From assembly GCA_947499715.1 (NCBI GenBank), contig CANMPL010000004.1, positions 124,001-188,000 of the forward strand: DNA of 64,000 nt, read 5' to 3'. Made by a program: the position numbers and the translations under genes. This DNA is from an uncultured Paracoccaceae bacterium. Its GTDB lineage: Bacteria > Pseudomonadota > Alphaproteobacteria > Rhodobacterales > Rhodobacteraceae. A model generated the notes under the pieces. The model ran no database searches and was not told where the DNA came from. It was given only the letters and a program-made list of their open reading frames with translations. This document shows positions 56,682 to 64,000 of the stretch, piece by piece. How positions within the stretch are numbered: position 1 is the first letter of the stretch; each line of letters begins with the position of its first letter.

Positions 56682-57607
56682 GGCAAGACGGCCAGCCACC
56701 CCCAGGCGGTCACCACGGTCAGTGCCGTGGCGATCAACACAGAAGAGGCCGCAACCCGCTTGGCCCGGCCATACATATTTGCGAATACATAGGCGTTCAC
56801 ACCTGGTGCCATTGCCGCATTGATCACCAAGGAACGCTGCGCATCGGTCGCGAGGTTGAACCCCAACCCGGCGGCATATGACAGGGCAGGCTGGACCAAA
56901 AGCGTGATCATGCAGACGTAAAGAATGGCGCGCATATCGCCTTCTGGGCGGTAGCGCACCAGAACGCCGCCAAGGCCAAACAGGGCCGCAGGCAAGGCCG
57001 CCCGCACCATCATATCAATCGCGTCGGTCAGCACGCCGGGCAGCGGAATGCCCCCAAGATTGACGGCAAACCCAAGGCTGATGCCAATGATCAGGTTGTT
57101 GCCAAACATCGCTTTGGCGACCTTTGGCACGGCCAGTCGCAGCTTGCTGCCGCGATTGCGCACGACCTCCATCGCGGTGATCCCTAGGCCGTAGCAAAAT
57201 GGCGCGTTGATCGCGACCAGCGCATAGTTTGCCGAAAGGGCATCTGGACCATAGGCACGTTCGGTGATTGGCAAACCCAGCAGGACCGAATTGGCAAACA
57301 GGCAGCAAAAGCCGATGACGATTGAATCTTCCCAGTCGCGTTTGAAAAGAAACCGCCCGCCAAGCGCGCCGAGGCAAAAGCACAAGAACGCAACGCCGTA
57401 GTAGCTAAGCAGGAGCGGGGGATCGAAGTGCTGTCCAAGATCAAGGCTCGAGATAGCGCGAAAAAGCAGACAGGGGATCGCAAAGCCTTGGGTGAAGCGC
57501 ATGAGTGCATCGGCCCCGTCGGCTGAAAACAGCCCGCGCCAAACGGCGAGGTAGCCAAAGCCCAAAACCAGAAAGACCGGCAAGATGACATCAAGGAGAG
57601 CGGTCAT
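56678..57607 (-). CDS. AEC-family (auxin efflux carrier-like) transporter
   Basis: 309 residues with ten hydrophobic helices in two halves of five. The family pattern FGYLAVWRGLFSADGADALMRFTQGFAIPCLLFRAI at the N-terminus and the two-fold repeat (for example GVLTDAIDMMVRAALPAALFGLGGVL) are typical. In bacteria these carriers export or import small organic anions such as malate. The substrate is not deducible. Confidence 0.92.
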   Translation of the reverse strand: MTALLDVILPVFLVLGFGYLAVWRGLFSADGADALMRFTQGFAIPCLLFRAISSLDLGQHFDPPLLLSYYGVAFLCFCLGALGGRFLFKRDWEDSIVIGFCCLFANSVLLGLPITERAYGPDALSANYALVAINAPFCYGLGITAMEVVRNRGSKLRLAVPKVAKAMFGNNLIIGISLGFAVNLGGIPLPGVLTDAIDMMVRAALPAALFGLGGVLVRYRPEGDMRAILYVCMITLLVQPALSYAAGLGFNLATDAQRSLVINAAMAPGVNAYVFANMYGRAKRVAASSVLIATALTVVTAWGWLAVLP

Positions 57608-57670
57608 CGTGACCGTGCCGCTTTGAGGTTATGCAAGATCAGAAAATGGGACATTTTCTGAGGCCTCCGG

Positions 57671-57695
57671 CGGGGATATTTTTGGCCAAAAGAAG
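57671..57695 (-). repeat. Interspersed 3'-flank motif, copy 3
   Basis: On the minus strand CTTCTTTTGGCCAAAAATAT then CCCCG, starting 16 bases after the stop of the minus-strand MBL gene and followed by a short G/C-rich inverted segment. Same orientation relative to the upstream gene as copies 1 and 2. The centre TTTTGGCCAAAA is palindromic. Confidence 0.7.
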
Positions 57696-57710
57696 TTAGA
57701 TGGACCTCTG

Positions 57711-58508
57711 TCATTCAGAGCGCAGCGTCAGGGTCATACCGTCGTAGGCCGGTGTGATATGATCGGGCGTTTCGGCATCCAGTTCGGCATAATCGAGGTC
57801 GATATGCATGTTGGTGATGACGGCCTTTGCCGGTGACGCTTGGTCGATCCACGCCAGCGTTTGCGCAAGGTGGCTGTGGCTGGGATGAGGATCCCGGCGC
57901 AGGGCATCAACGACCCAGACATCAAGGCGGTCGAGCACCGGCCAGACATCATCGGGAATGGCCGAGACATCAGGCAGATAGGCCAGGCCACCAATGCGGA
58001 ACCCAAGAGCGTCGATGGTGCCGTGTTCAACCTCAAACGGGGTCAAGGTGATCGGGCCGCCCGCGCCGTCGATTGTCACCTCGCCGTCGATGGTGTGAAG
58101 GTCACAGATCGGTGGATAGGCGGAACCCGCGGGTTGAACAAAGGCATAGCCAAAGCGCGCAAGCAGCGCGTTGCCGGTATCGCCGTCGGCCCAGACGGGT
58201 ATCCGCTGGCGCATGTTGTAGACGATCATGCGGATGTCATCGAGACCATGCACGTGATCGGCATGGGCGTGGGTGTAGACGACGGCGTTCAATTCTCCGA
58301 CGCCCGCATCCAAAAGCTGATTGCGCAGGTCGGGCGAGGTGTCGATGAGCACGCGGGTGGTGCCATCCGGTCCGTCCCGTTCCACCAGCATGGAACAACG
58401 GCGGCGGGTGTTTTTGGGGTTGGCCGGATCACACGCGCCCCAGTGCCCACCCAACCGGGGCACACCGCCAGAAGAGCCGCAGCCCAGAATGGTGAACCGC
58501 AGGGTCAT
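57711..58508 (-). CDS. MBL-fold metallo-hydrolase (PhnP-like)
   Basis: 265 residues. Metallo-beta-lactamase fold with THAHADHVHGLDD as the metal signature; the N-terminal GCGSSGGVPRLGGHWGACDPANPKNTRRRCS block is that of PhnP-like phosphodiesterases and related hydrolases found next to tatD in many proteobacteria. Start overlaps the tatD stop by four bases. Probably cleaves a cyclic phosphodiester; actual substrate unknown. Confidence 0.9.
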   Translation of the reverse strand: MTLRFTILGCGSSGGVPRLGGHWGACDPANPKNTRRRCSMLVERDGPDGTTRVLIDTSPDLRNQLLDAGVGELNAVVYTHAHADHVHGLDDIRMIVYNMRQRIPVWADGDTGNALLARFGYAFVQPAGSAYPPICDLHTIDGEVTIDGAGGPITLTPFEVEHGTIDALGFRIGGLAYLPDVSAIPDDVWPVLDRLDVWVVDALRRDPHPSHSHLAQTLAWIDQASPAKAVITNMHIDLDYAELDAETPDHITPAYDGMTLTLRSE

Positions 58509-59287
58509 GCGGCTTTCCAGAACAGGCGGTCGAAGTTTGCCGTGGTTTGAGCGGCAAAGTCTGCGTAGTCGATGCCGAAGGCCTCTGCTGCGATGCGGGC
58601 GGTATGGGCGGTATAGCTTGGCTCGTTCCGTTTGCCGCGATGGGGGGGCGGGGCAAGATAGGGGCTATCCGTTTCGACAAGGATGCGGTCGCGCGGGGCG
58701 GCGGCAAAGATGTCGCGCAGGGCTGTGGATTTTGGAAAGGCCGCAATGCCTGACATCGACAGGTAGAAGCCCAGATCGAGTGCGGTAGTGGCCAATTCGG
58801 GCGACGACGAAAAGCAGTGCATGACACAGGAGAAGGCGCCGTTGGCGTATTCCTCGGTCAGGATGCGGGCCATGTCGTCGTCAGCAGCACGGGCATGGAT
58901 AATCAGCGGCAGTTTCGTATCACGCGCGGCGGCGATGTGGATGCGCAGGCTGTCCTTTTGGATTTGGGCGCTGTCAGAAGTGTAGTGGTAATCAAGGCCG
59001 GTTTCGCCAATGCCCACAAACTTGGGGTGGTCGGCCAGGGCCACGAGTACGTCATAGGTCGCAAGCGGTTCGTCTGCGGCGGACATGGGATGCGTGCCTG
59101 CGGCATAGAAAACCGGGTCATATTTCTCTGCCAGCGCCCTGACCTGCGGTTCAAGCCGCAATTTGGTGCAGATCGTGACCATGCGGGTGACGCCTGCCTT
59201 GGCCGCGCGAGCGATCAGCGCGTCGTGTTCACCGTCAAAATCGGGGAAGTCGAGATGGCAATGGCTATCAACGAGGGCAGGGGTCAT
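58505..59287 (-). CDS. tatD: TatD-family DNase/metal-dependent hydrolase
   Basis: 260 residues. VDSHCHLDF metal start, GIGETGLDYHYT, IHARAADDD, MHCFSSS and LVETDSPYLAP form the two-metal active site of the TatD (YcfH-type) TIM barrel, a 3'-5' exonuclease family. The ATG at 59287 is chosen; the frame upstream to 59350 overlaps holB. Lies 10 bases after holB. Confidence 0.93.
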   Translation of the reverse strand: MTPALVDSHCHLDFPDFDGEHDALIARAAKAGVTRMVTICTKLRLEPQVRALAEKYDPVFYAAGTHPMSAADEPLATYDVLVALADHPKFVGIGETGLDYHYTSDSAQIQKDSLRIHIAAARDTKLPLIIHARAADDDMARILTEEYANGAFSCVMHCFSSSPELATTALDLGFYLSMSGIAAFPKSTALRDIFAAAPRDRILVETDSPYLAPPPHRGKRNEPSYTAHTARIAAEAFGIDYADFAAQTTANFDRLFWKAA

Positions 59288-59297
59288 GGGGCCGCTT

Positions 59298-60422
59298 TCA
59301 GGGGGCGGCGTGATCTCGCGCCGTCTTTTCGATTGCAAAAACCATATCAAGGATCAGCGCGGCAGGGTCAAGGTTCACGGCCCGTCCGTGGCGGGCACGG
59401 GAAGACAGGTCTTGCTGTAACGCAGCCCAACCCCGCGCGGCGCGATCATCGGGTGCAATGCGGGTCAGCAATCGTGCTTCGCCCGGGGCGGCCTGAGTGG
59501 CGGGTTCACCCATTAACCCAGCCCTCGCGGCGCGTGACAAAAAGTGATCAAGCAGATCAAGCGTCAGGGCAAAACGGGTGTCCGCGTTGCGGCCCGTGCA
59601 GCTATCGGCGAGTTTCAGAAGTTTGGGGCGGTTTACGTCCGGCAAGCCCGTCAGCAGATCCACCAGTTCGGCATACAGCGGCAAACCATCATGCGACAAA
59701 AGGCGGATCGCATCCCCGGCAGAGCCGCCAGAGAGTGTGGTGAGCGCCTCTGACTGGTCGGTTTGCAGATCGGCCTGCGCAAGGGCAGCGGCCAGATCGG
59801 CGGGGGATAGCGGCGCGCACCGCAGCTCGCGGCAGCGCGACCGGATCGTCGGCAAGAGCCGGGAGGGTTGGTGCGCGATCAGCAAGAGCGTTGTGTTGGC
59901 GGGCGGTTCTTCAAGTTCTTTCAGGATCGCGTTGGCGGCGTTTCGGTTCATTTCATCGGCGGCATCGACGATCACGACGCGATGGCCGCCATCGGTGGCG
60001 GACATGTGAAAGAAGTTCTTAAGCGGGTCGAGCGCCTCGCGCGTGATGTCGGCCTGAAGCGCGCCGGTCTTTTCATTGACCATGCGGCGGATCGCCAAAA
60101 GCCCCGGATGGCTGCCCGAATGCACAAGACGGGCATCGGGGTGGTCAGGATCAATGGCAAGAGTTTCGGGTGGGGGTGGTGCGCCAAACAGGCCATCGTC
60201 CTGACCGCTGGGCGTGGCCAGCAGAAAGGTCGCGATTTTCCACGCGAGAGTGGCTTTGCCGACACCGCGTGGTCCCGTGATAAGCCAGCCGGAATGCAGA
60301 CGACCCGCATTGAAGGCATCAAGGAAATCGGCTTGTGCCGCGTCTTGGCCAAAAAGCTGCGGTGTGTCGCGTGGGTGGGGCGCCCCGGCGATCCGGTCAG
60401 AGGCTGGGGCATCGTCGGTCAT
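59298..60422 (-). CDS. holB: DNA polymerase III subunit delta'
   Basis: Clamp-loader subunit, 374 residues. AAA+ fold with degenerate P-loop GPRGVGKATLAWKI, HRVVIVDAADEMNRNAANAILKELEEPPANT (sensor and Walker B region) and TIRSRCRELRC, all typical for the alphaproteobacterial delta' subunit. Its ATG overlaps the tmk stop by four bases. Part of the tmk-holB-tatD replication operon. Confidence 0.94.
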   Translation of the reverse strand: MTDDAPASDRIAGAPHPRDTPQLFGQDAAQADFLDAFNAGRLHSGWLITGPRGVGKATLAWKIATFLLATPSGQDDGLFGAPPPPETLAIDPDHPDARLVHSGSHPGLLAIRRMVNEKTGALQADITREALDPLKNFFHMSATDGGHRVVIVDAADEMNRNAANAILKELEEPPANTTLLLIAHQPSRLLPTIRSRCRELRCAPLSPADLAAALAQADLQTDQSEALTTLSGGSAGDAIRLLSHDGLPLYAELVDLLTGLPDVNRPKLLKLADSCTGRNADTRFALTLDLLDHFLSRAARAGLMGEPATQAAPGEARLLTRIAPDDRAARGWAALQQDLSSRARHGRAVNLDPAALILDMVFAIEKTARDHAAP

Positions 60423-61027
60423 AGGTGGGCTGCGATTTCAGAGGTGATCGCCTCGGCCTCGCGGTTGCCATCAATGAGGACACAGCGGTTTGGGTGGGCA
60501 TGGGCAAGCGACAGGAAACCGTGGCGCAGGGTTTCCTGAAACGACAGGCCCATGTCCTCGAACCGGTCCTCGCCGGATTGGCGGGCAAGGCCGCGTGAAA
60601 GAGCAGTTGCCGGATCCATGTCGATGATGAAGGTGAGGTCCGGCTCTCGGCCAATCATCAAGTCATGCAATTGGTCGACGGTGCCGCGCAGATCGCCCCG
60701 CGTCGCACCCTGATAGACGCGCGTGCTATCGGCGAAGCGGTCGGAAATGACGATCTTGCCGGCATCAAGCGCAGGCTGAATGGTCTTTTCCAGATGATCG
60801 CGCCGGGCGGCTGTGAACAACAGGATCTCGGTCTCGGCAGTCCAGCGATCGGGGTCGCCGGTCAACAAGAGTTGCCGAATTTCTTCCGCGCCGGGGCTTC
60901 CGCCCGGTTCTCGGGTCAAGACGACATCCTGGCCCGCTTTCTTGAGCCGTTGGGCCAAGGCGCGGGCTTGCGTCGATTTGCCGGAACCGTCGATACCTTC
61001 AAACGTAATAAAGCGCGGGGCGGTCAT
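60419..61027 (-). CDS. tmk: Thymidylate kinase
   Basis: Phosphorylates dTMP to dTDP. 202 residues. P-loop EGIDGSGKSTQ, DR motif SDRFADSTRVYQG, and LID region ARQSGEDRFEDMG. Start overlaps the carboxypeptidase stop by four bases, and its stop overlaps holB. Confidence 0.97.
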   Translation of the reverse strand: MTAPRFITFEGIDGSGKSTQARALAQRLKKAGQDVVLTREPGGSPGAEEIRQLLLTGDPDRWTAETEILLFTAARRDHLEKTIQPALDAGKIVISDRFADSTRVYQGATRGDLRGTVDQLHDLMIGREPDLTFIIDMDPATALSRGLARQSGEDRFEDMGLSFQETLRHGFLSLAHAHPNRCVLIDGNREAEAITSEIAAHL

Positions 61028-62190
61028 GCAGGCGCATCACTGGCGGCATTGATCTTGTCGAGAACCACCTGAACAGCCGTTCGCATCCGCACCGTAAAGC
61101 CACCAAGGGGCACGTCGTTTTCAGCAACCAAGGGCACGCGGGTTTCGGGCAGGCCATCAAGTGCGATCACAAGCTCGCCCAATTGTTGGCCCGCGGACAC
61201 TGGTGCCTCGATCGGGCCAAAAAACACCGCTTCTGCGTTGATCCCGGACCTGTTTGTAACCGGAACCAACATGGATACGTCTTCTGCAACGGTGAGGCCG
61301 ACGGTTGCGGCCTCTCCCATCCAGACGTCAACTTCTGCGATCCGGGTGCCCGATTTCGCGACGTTCTTTTGCGCAAACTGGCGGAAGGCCCAATTGACCA
61401 AACGCTCTGCTTCATCGGCGCGGCTGGCCGCGCTTTCCAGACCGGTGACCACAAATATGACCCGGCGATCACCCTGTTTGGCAGAGCCGACAAGCCCATA
61501 TCCGGCCTCTTGGGTGTGACCGGTCTTGAGGCCATCTGCGCCGATCCCAAGGGTCAGCAGGGGATTACGGTTTTGCGTGTTCGCAGGGGCGCGGCCATCA
61601 AAGGCAAAGCTTTCCTCGGCAAAAAGCGGGTAGAACGTCGGGAAATCAGTGATCAGGCGATCCGCCAGTGTCCCCAAGTCGCGCATTGACATCTCGTGGC
61701 CGCGCGCCGGCCAGCCAGAGGCGTTCATGAAGGTCGCATTCGCCATACCCAGTTCGCGCGCACGGTTGGTCATCATCTGGGCAAACGCCCCCTCGGTCCC
61801 GGCCAAGCCTTCGGCAAGGACAACAGAGGCATCGTTGCCAGACAGCACGATGACGCCGCGCAGCAGATCTTCGACCGAGACGCGGTCAGTGGTGTCCAAG
61901 AACATCGTCGAGCCACCAAAGCTTGCCGCATGGGTCGAGACGGGCAGCATCGTGTCCACGGCAAAGCGGCCATCAGAGATCGCTTCGAACGCCATGTAGA
62001 TCGTCATCAGCTTGGACATGGACGCAGGCGGCAGCGGTTCGTCCGCGTTCTTTTCCATCAAAACCGTGCCCGTGGTCTGATCAAACACATAGGCCGCGCG
62101 GGCCTTTGTCTCAAACGTCTGGGCCGTGGCAAGAGACGCCGCCAAAAGCAGTGCAATAGCGGTGGCGATCATCCGCAGGGCGATGGGCAT
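61024..62190 (-). CDS. D-alanyl-D-alanine carboxypeptidase (PBP5/6 type)
   Basis: 388 residues, signal peptide ending LATAQ, then serine-type penicillin-binding fold with SMSKLMT (SxxK nucleophile), SGNDASV (SxN) and KTGHTQEAGYG (KTG). A C-terminal beta-domain and amphipathic tail follow, as in DacA/C. It trims pentapeptide side chains of peptidoglycan in the periplasm. Follows the SPOR lipoprotein gene by 22 bases. Confidence 0.96.
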   Translation of the reverse strand: MPIALRMIATAIALLLAASLATAQTFETKARAAYVFDQTTGTVLMEKNADEPLPPASMSKLMTIYMAFEAISDGRFAVDTMLPVSTHAASFGGSTMFLDTTDRVSVEDLLRGVIVLSGNDASVVLAEGLAGTEGAFAQMMTNRARELGMANATFMNASGWPARGHEMSMRDLGTLADRLITDFPTFYPLFAEESFAFDGRAPANTQNRNPLLTLGIGADGLKTGHTQEAGYGLVGSAKQGDRRVIFVVTGLESAASRADEAERLVNWAFRQFAQKNVAKSGTRIAEVDVWMGEAATVGLTVAEDVSMLVPVTNRSGINAEAVFFGPIEAPVSAGQQLGELVIALDGLPETRVPLVAENDVPLGGFTVRMRTAVQVVLDKINAASDAPA

Positions 62191-62212
62191 GGGGCAGCTC
62201 CGTTTTTGCCGG

Positions 62213-63106
62213 TCAGTTGGTCACAAAGTAAGCGTCGCCAAAGCCAAGTGCTTTTACCTTTTCCAGCACAGCTGCGCGGTCCTGCGATGTTGGGGCAGGG
62301 CCCACAATAACGCGCCAGAACGGTTTGCCCTGACTTTGCTGGGACAGCACGCGGGCGGACAGGCCGTCACTGCGCAGCCGTTCCGCTGTGCGGGTGGCGT
62401 TGGCTTCGATGCTGAAAATACCGATCTGGATAAACGGCTTTTCAAGGCTTGATGATGGTGCTGCGGCGGGTGCAGGTGTTGGCGCCGGGGTGGGTGCAGC
62501 TTCTGCGGCTTCCGCAGCCTCAATGGCGGCGGCGGCGGCACCCGCGACAGGATCCAGCGGTTCTGCCGTGATCTCAACCGGATTGTCAAAATCGGCGACG
62601 GCGGCTGCAACTTCGGCTGGCCCCTCTTCGCGGCGCAGGGCAACAACACTCAGCGATTGTGGTGCCCCTGCCAGCATGCCCAGTTCTTCTGCCGCATCCG
62701 AGGACACCTGCAACGCAGGGCCGGGATTGTCGCGTTCGCGGCGGAAAAGCGCGCCGATCACGAATTTATCATTGGTGGGATTGCGGATGATCACACGTTC
62801 AGGATCGGTTGCATCGGGGTGCGCGACCCAGACGCCACCAAGGCTGGGGCGTCCGTCCCACAACCCGTTTTCGCTGACCGAAAAGATTTCCGGCGCTTCG
62901 ACATCGCGTTCAACCATCGGTCCCGCAGTCATTGGCGCGGTACTGTCCACGGCTGTTTCGCCAGCTTCAGATGCCCCACTGCCAAACTTTGGCATTTCTG
63001 GCATCTGGAAATTACCCTGATCGTCGCAGGCCGTTAGCCCAAAAACAACGAGCATTGCGGCACTCCAACGGGTCGCAATTTGGTTCAGATTGATGTCGCC
63101 TGTCAT
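62213..63106 (-). CDS. SPOR-domain lipoprotein (RlpA/DamX-like septal factor)
   Basis: 297 residues. Lipoprotein-type N-terminus with lipobox LTAC (about residue 26), a Pro/Ala/Glu-rich middle, and a C-terminal SPOR domain (FIQIGIFSIEANATRTAERLR, FWRVIVGPAP, VLEKVKALGF), which binds denuded glycan strands at the division site. The ATG at 63106 is chosen (GAGGGGCG upstream). Head of the operon leading to dac, tmk, holB, tatD and MBL. Confidence 0.9.
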   Translation of the reverse strand: MTGDINLNQIATRWSAAMLVVFGLTACDDQGNFQMPEMPKFGSGASEAGETAVDSTAPMTAGPMVERDVEAPEIFSVSENGLWDGRPSLGGVWVAHPDATDPERVIIRNPTNDKFVIGALFRRERDNPGPALQVSSDAAEELGMLAGAPQSLSVVALRREEGPAEVAAAVADFDNPVEITAEPLDPVAGAAAAAIEAAEAAEAAPTPAPTPAPAAAPSSSLEKPFIQIGIFSIEANATRTAERLRSDGLSARVLSQQSQGKPFWRVIVGPAPTSQDRAAVLEKVKALGFGDAYFVTN

Positions 63107-63358
63107 TACTCGCCCCTCGTTTTTTCCCCAAAAGGCACAGGTCACGGGCAGTTGCTTTCGGCCCTTTATTTCCTATGCCTTCGCACCTGATTGACAGCGC
63201 GTTCGTGACTTTGAAACGCGACACAGCGATCAGGTGTGGCAACACTAGCGATTTGAGCCTGATTTTGGAAGGCCAAGTGGCGCGACTTCGGCGGATTTCC
63301 ACAAAGCGTGATCATGTCTTTACGAAGCGCAGAGAAGGCACTAAACCCCGTCACCAGC
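63107..63358. other. Intergenic region between SPOR gene and tRNA-Ser
   Basis: 252 bases that must carry the promoters of the divergent SPOR operon and tRNA gene. No credible small gene; no operator recognised. Confidence 0.4.
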
Positions 63359-63448
63359 GGAGGCTTGGCAGAGTGGTCGAATGCACCGGTCTTGAAAACC
63401 GACGAGGGTGAAAGTCCTCCCAGGGTTCGAATCCCTGAGCCTCCGCCA
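63359..63448 (+). tRNA. tRNA-Ser(UGA)
   Basis: Acceptor GGAGGCT (63359-63365) with AGCCTCC (63438-63444), discriminator G, CCA to 63448. Anticodon loop CTTGAAA, anticodon TGA at 63393-63395. Long variable arm CGAGGGTGAAAGTCCTCC and the TTCGAAT T-loop confirm a class II serine tRNA. Confidence 0.97.
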
Positions 63449-63558
63449 CTATTGCATATCAGAGATGGTTCGCCCGGTTTGGGTTGACGCGTTGGTGTTG
63501 GGGTCGAATCAACACAGGCCCCTTCTGGCTTGCGATCTGGCGGTGCGCAAACGCCCAC

Positions 63559-64000
63559 CTAAGCGGCAAGGATGAGGCGACCGTTGTTGTCCTGCAAGGC
63601 CGCGAGGAGCAGGCTGATTTCATCAAATGGCACGGGTCGTCCCAAGGCATAACCCTGCAAGAAATCACACCCCAGCGCTTTGAGGATGCTGGCGTGTTCC
63701 GCGGTTTCAACCCCTTCGGCGACGACAGAAACACCCTGCATCTGCCCGATATTGATAATCGTCTGGATCAGGTTGCGTTGCCGGGTCGAATGGACGATGG
63801 GCCCGATCAGCTGGCGATCGATCTTGAGCCTGTGTGGCTCCACCTGAAGCAGACTGACAATTGATGCGTGACCCGTGCCAAAGTCATCGATTTCAACCTC
63901 GATCCCCATATCCTTGATCGCGCTAAGGTTTTCGGCAAAGTCATCGCCGTAGGTGTCCAAAAAGGCGGATTCCAACAGCTCAAAAGCAAATTTGCCTTCG
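63559..64000 (-). CDS. EAL-domain protein (partial, start beyond window)
   Basis: The last 147 codons of a c-di-GMP phosphodiesterase-type EAL domain; the gene continues past 64000. Visible motifs: FELLES, EIDDFGTGHAS (DD metal pair), LKIDRQLI (catalytic lysine), VVAEGVET, and the ending DFLQGYALGRPVPFDE. Whether a GGDEF or sensor domain precedes it cannot be seen. Likely active if the upstream EAL triad is intact. Confidence 0.9.
   Translation of the reverse strand, partial: EGKFAFELLESAFLDTYGDDFAENLSAIKDMGIEVEIDDFGTGHASIVSLLQVEPHRLKIDRQLIGPIVHSTRQRNLIQTIINIGQMQGVSVVAEGVETAEHASILKALGCDFLQGYALGRPVPFDEISLLLAALQDNNGRLILAA

Overview
The window reads as chromosomal DNA of a marine alphaproteobacterium of the order Rhodobacterales (Roseobacter group; genus not resolved). 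Signs are the high GC content, a SAM-II riboswitch in front of metZ, two proteins with C-terminal VPxPA sorting signals, a split glycyl-tRNA synthetase (glyQ/glyS), an aa3-type ctaD standing alone, a tmk-holB-tatD-hydrolase cell-cycle/replication operon, and an interspersed 3'-flank motif of the kind I associate with this order. About 58 protein genes (one frameshifted, one cut by the window edge) and two tRNAs are supported. No phage, insertion sequence, CRISPR array, rRNA or replication origin was seen.

Layout. 0-3.7 kb: alkane monooxygenase divergent from a NuoE-NuoF fusion that is translationally coupled to a 2-oxoglutarate/Fe(II) oxygenase. 3.7-8.3 kb: ftsY (very long repetitive N-terminus), a secreted unknown, an EamA transporter and yciB in one run, converging on a PilZ protein. 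8.4-11.2 kb: SAM-II riboswitch plus terminator, metZ, then folE2 behind a paired 17-bp repeat. 11.2-16.3 kb: VPxPA surface protein, aqpZ, trkH, a ThDP decarboxylase, and a repeat/hairpin island. 16.3-25.8 kb: a pseudo-protease divergent from glyQ-fkbM-DUF6446-glyS-ppdK and a cell wall hydrolase. 25.9-29.0 kb: folB (fused to an amino-acid-kinase-like half)-folP-glmM. 29.1-32.2 kb, minus strand: transporter, small exported protein, GNAT, ilvC. 32.3-38.0 kb: tandem Lrp regulators divergent from ilvC, twin diguanylate cyclases, aminotransferase, UbiH-like monooxygenase and GntR regulator. 38-45.3 kb: MshEN-glycosyltransferase, carA, YqeY, DUF2244, second VPxPA protein, ctaD. 45.4-49.6 kb: GGDEF-EAL, lipB, LytTR, DUF2306, tRNA-Leu. 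49.9-55.7 kb: a PotABCD-like ABC importer operon carrying a DUF1330 gene and a double-CDGSH iron-sulfur gene. 55.7-57.6 kb: frameshifted Hint protein and AEC transporter. 57.7-63.1 kb: SPOR lipoprotein-DacC-tmk-holB-tatD-MBL operon, then tRNA-Ser and the end of an EAL protein.

Shared themes. Folate synthesis is represented by folE2, folB and folP. Cyclic-di-GMP signalling is dense: PilZ, two GGEEF cyclases, a GGDEF-EAL hybrid, a terminal EAL protein and a glycosyltransferase with an MshEN-type candidate c-di-GMP receptor domain. Genes are packed tightly: many ATGA/GTGA start-stop overlaps, and four convergent pairs that share a 4-nt CTA(A/G) stop overlap. The most unusual items are the FolB-kinase-like fusion, the NuoEF/oxygenase pair, the CDGSH protein inside an ABC importer operon, the protease-like protein lacking its catalytic residues, the repeat/hairpin island at 16.1-16.3 kb, and the recurring 3'-flank motif.
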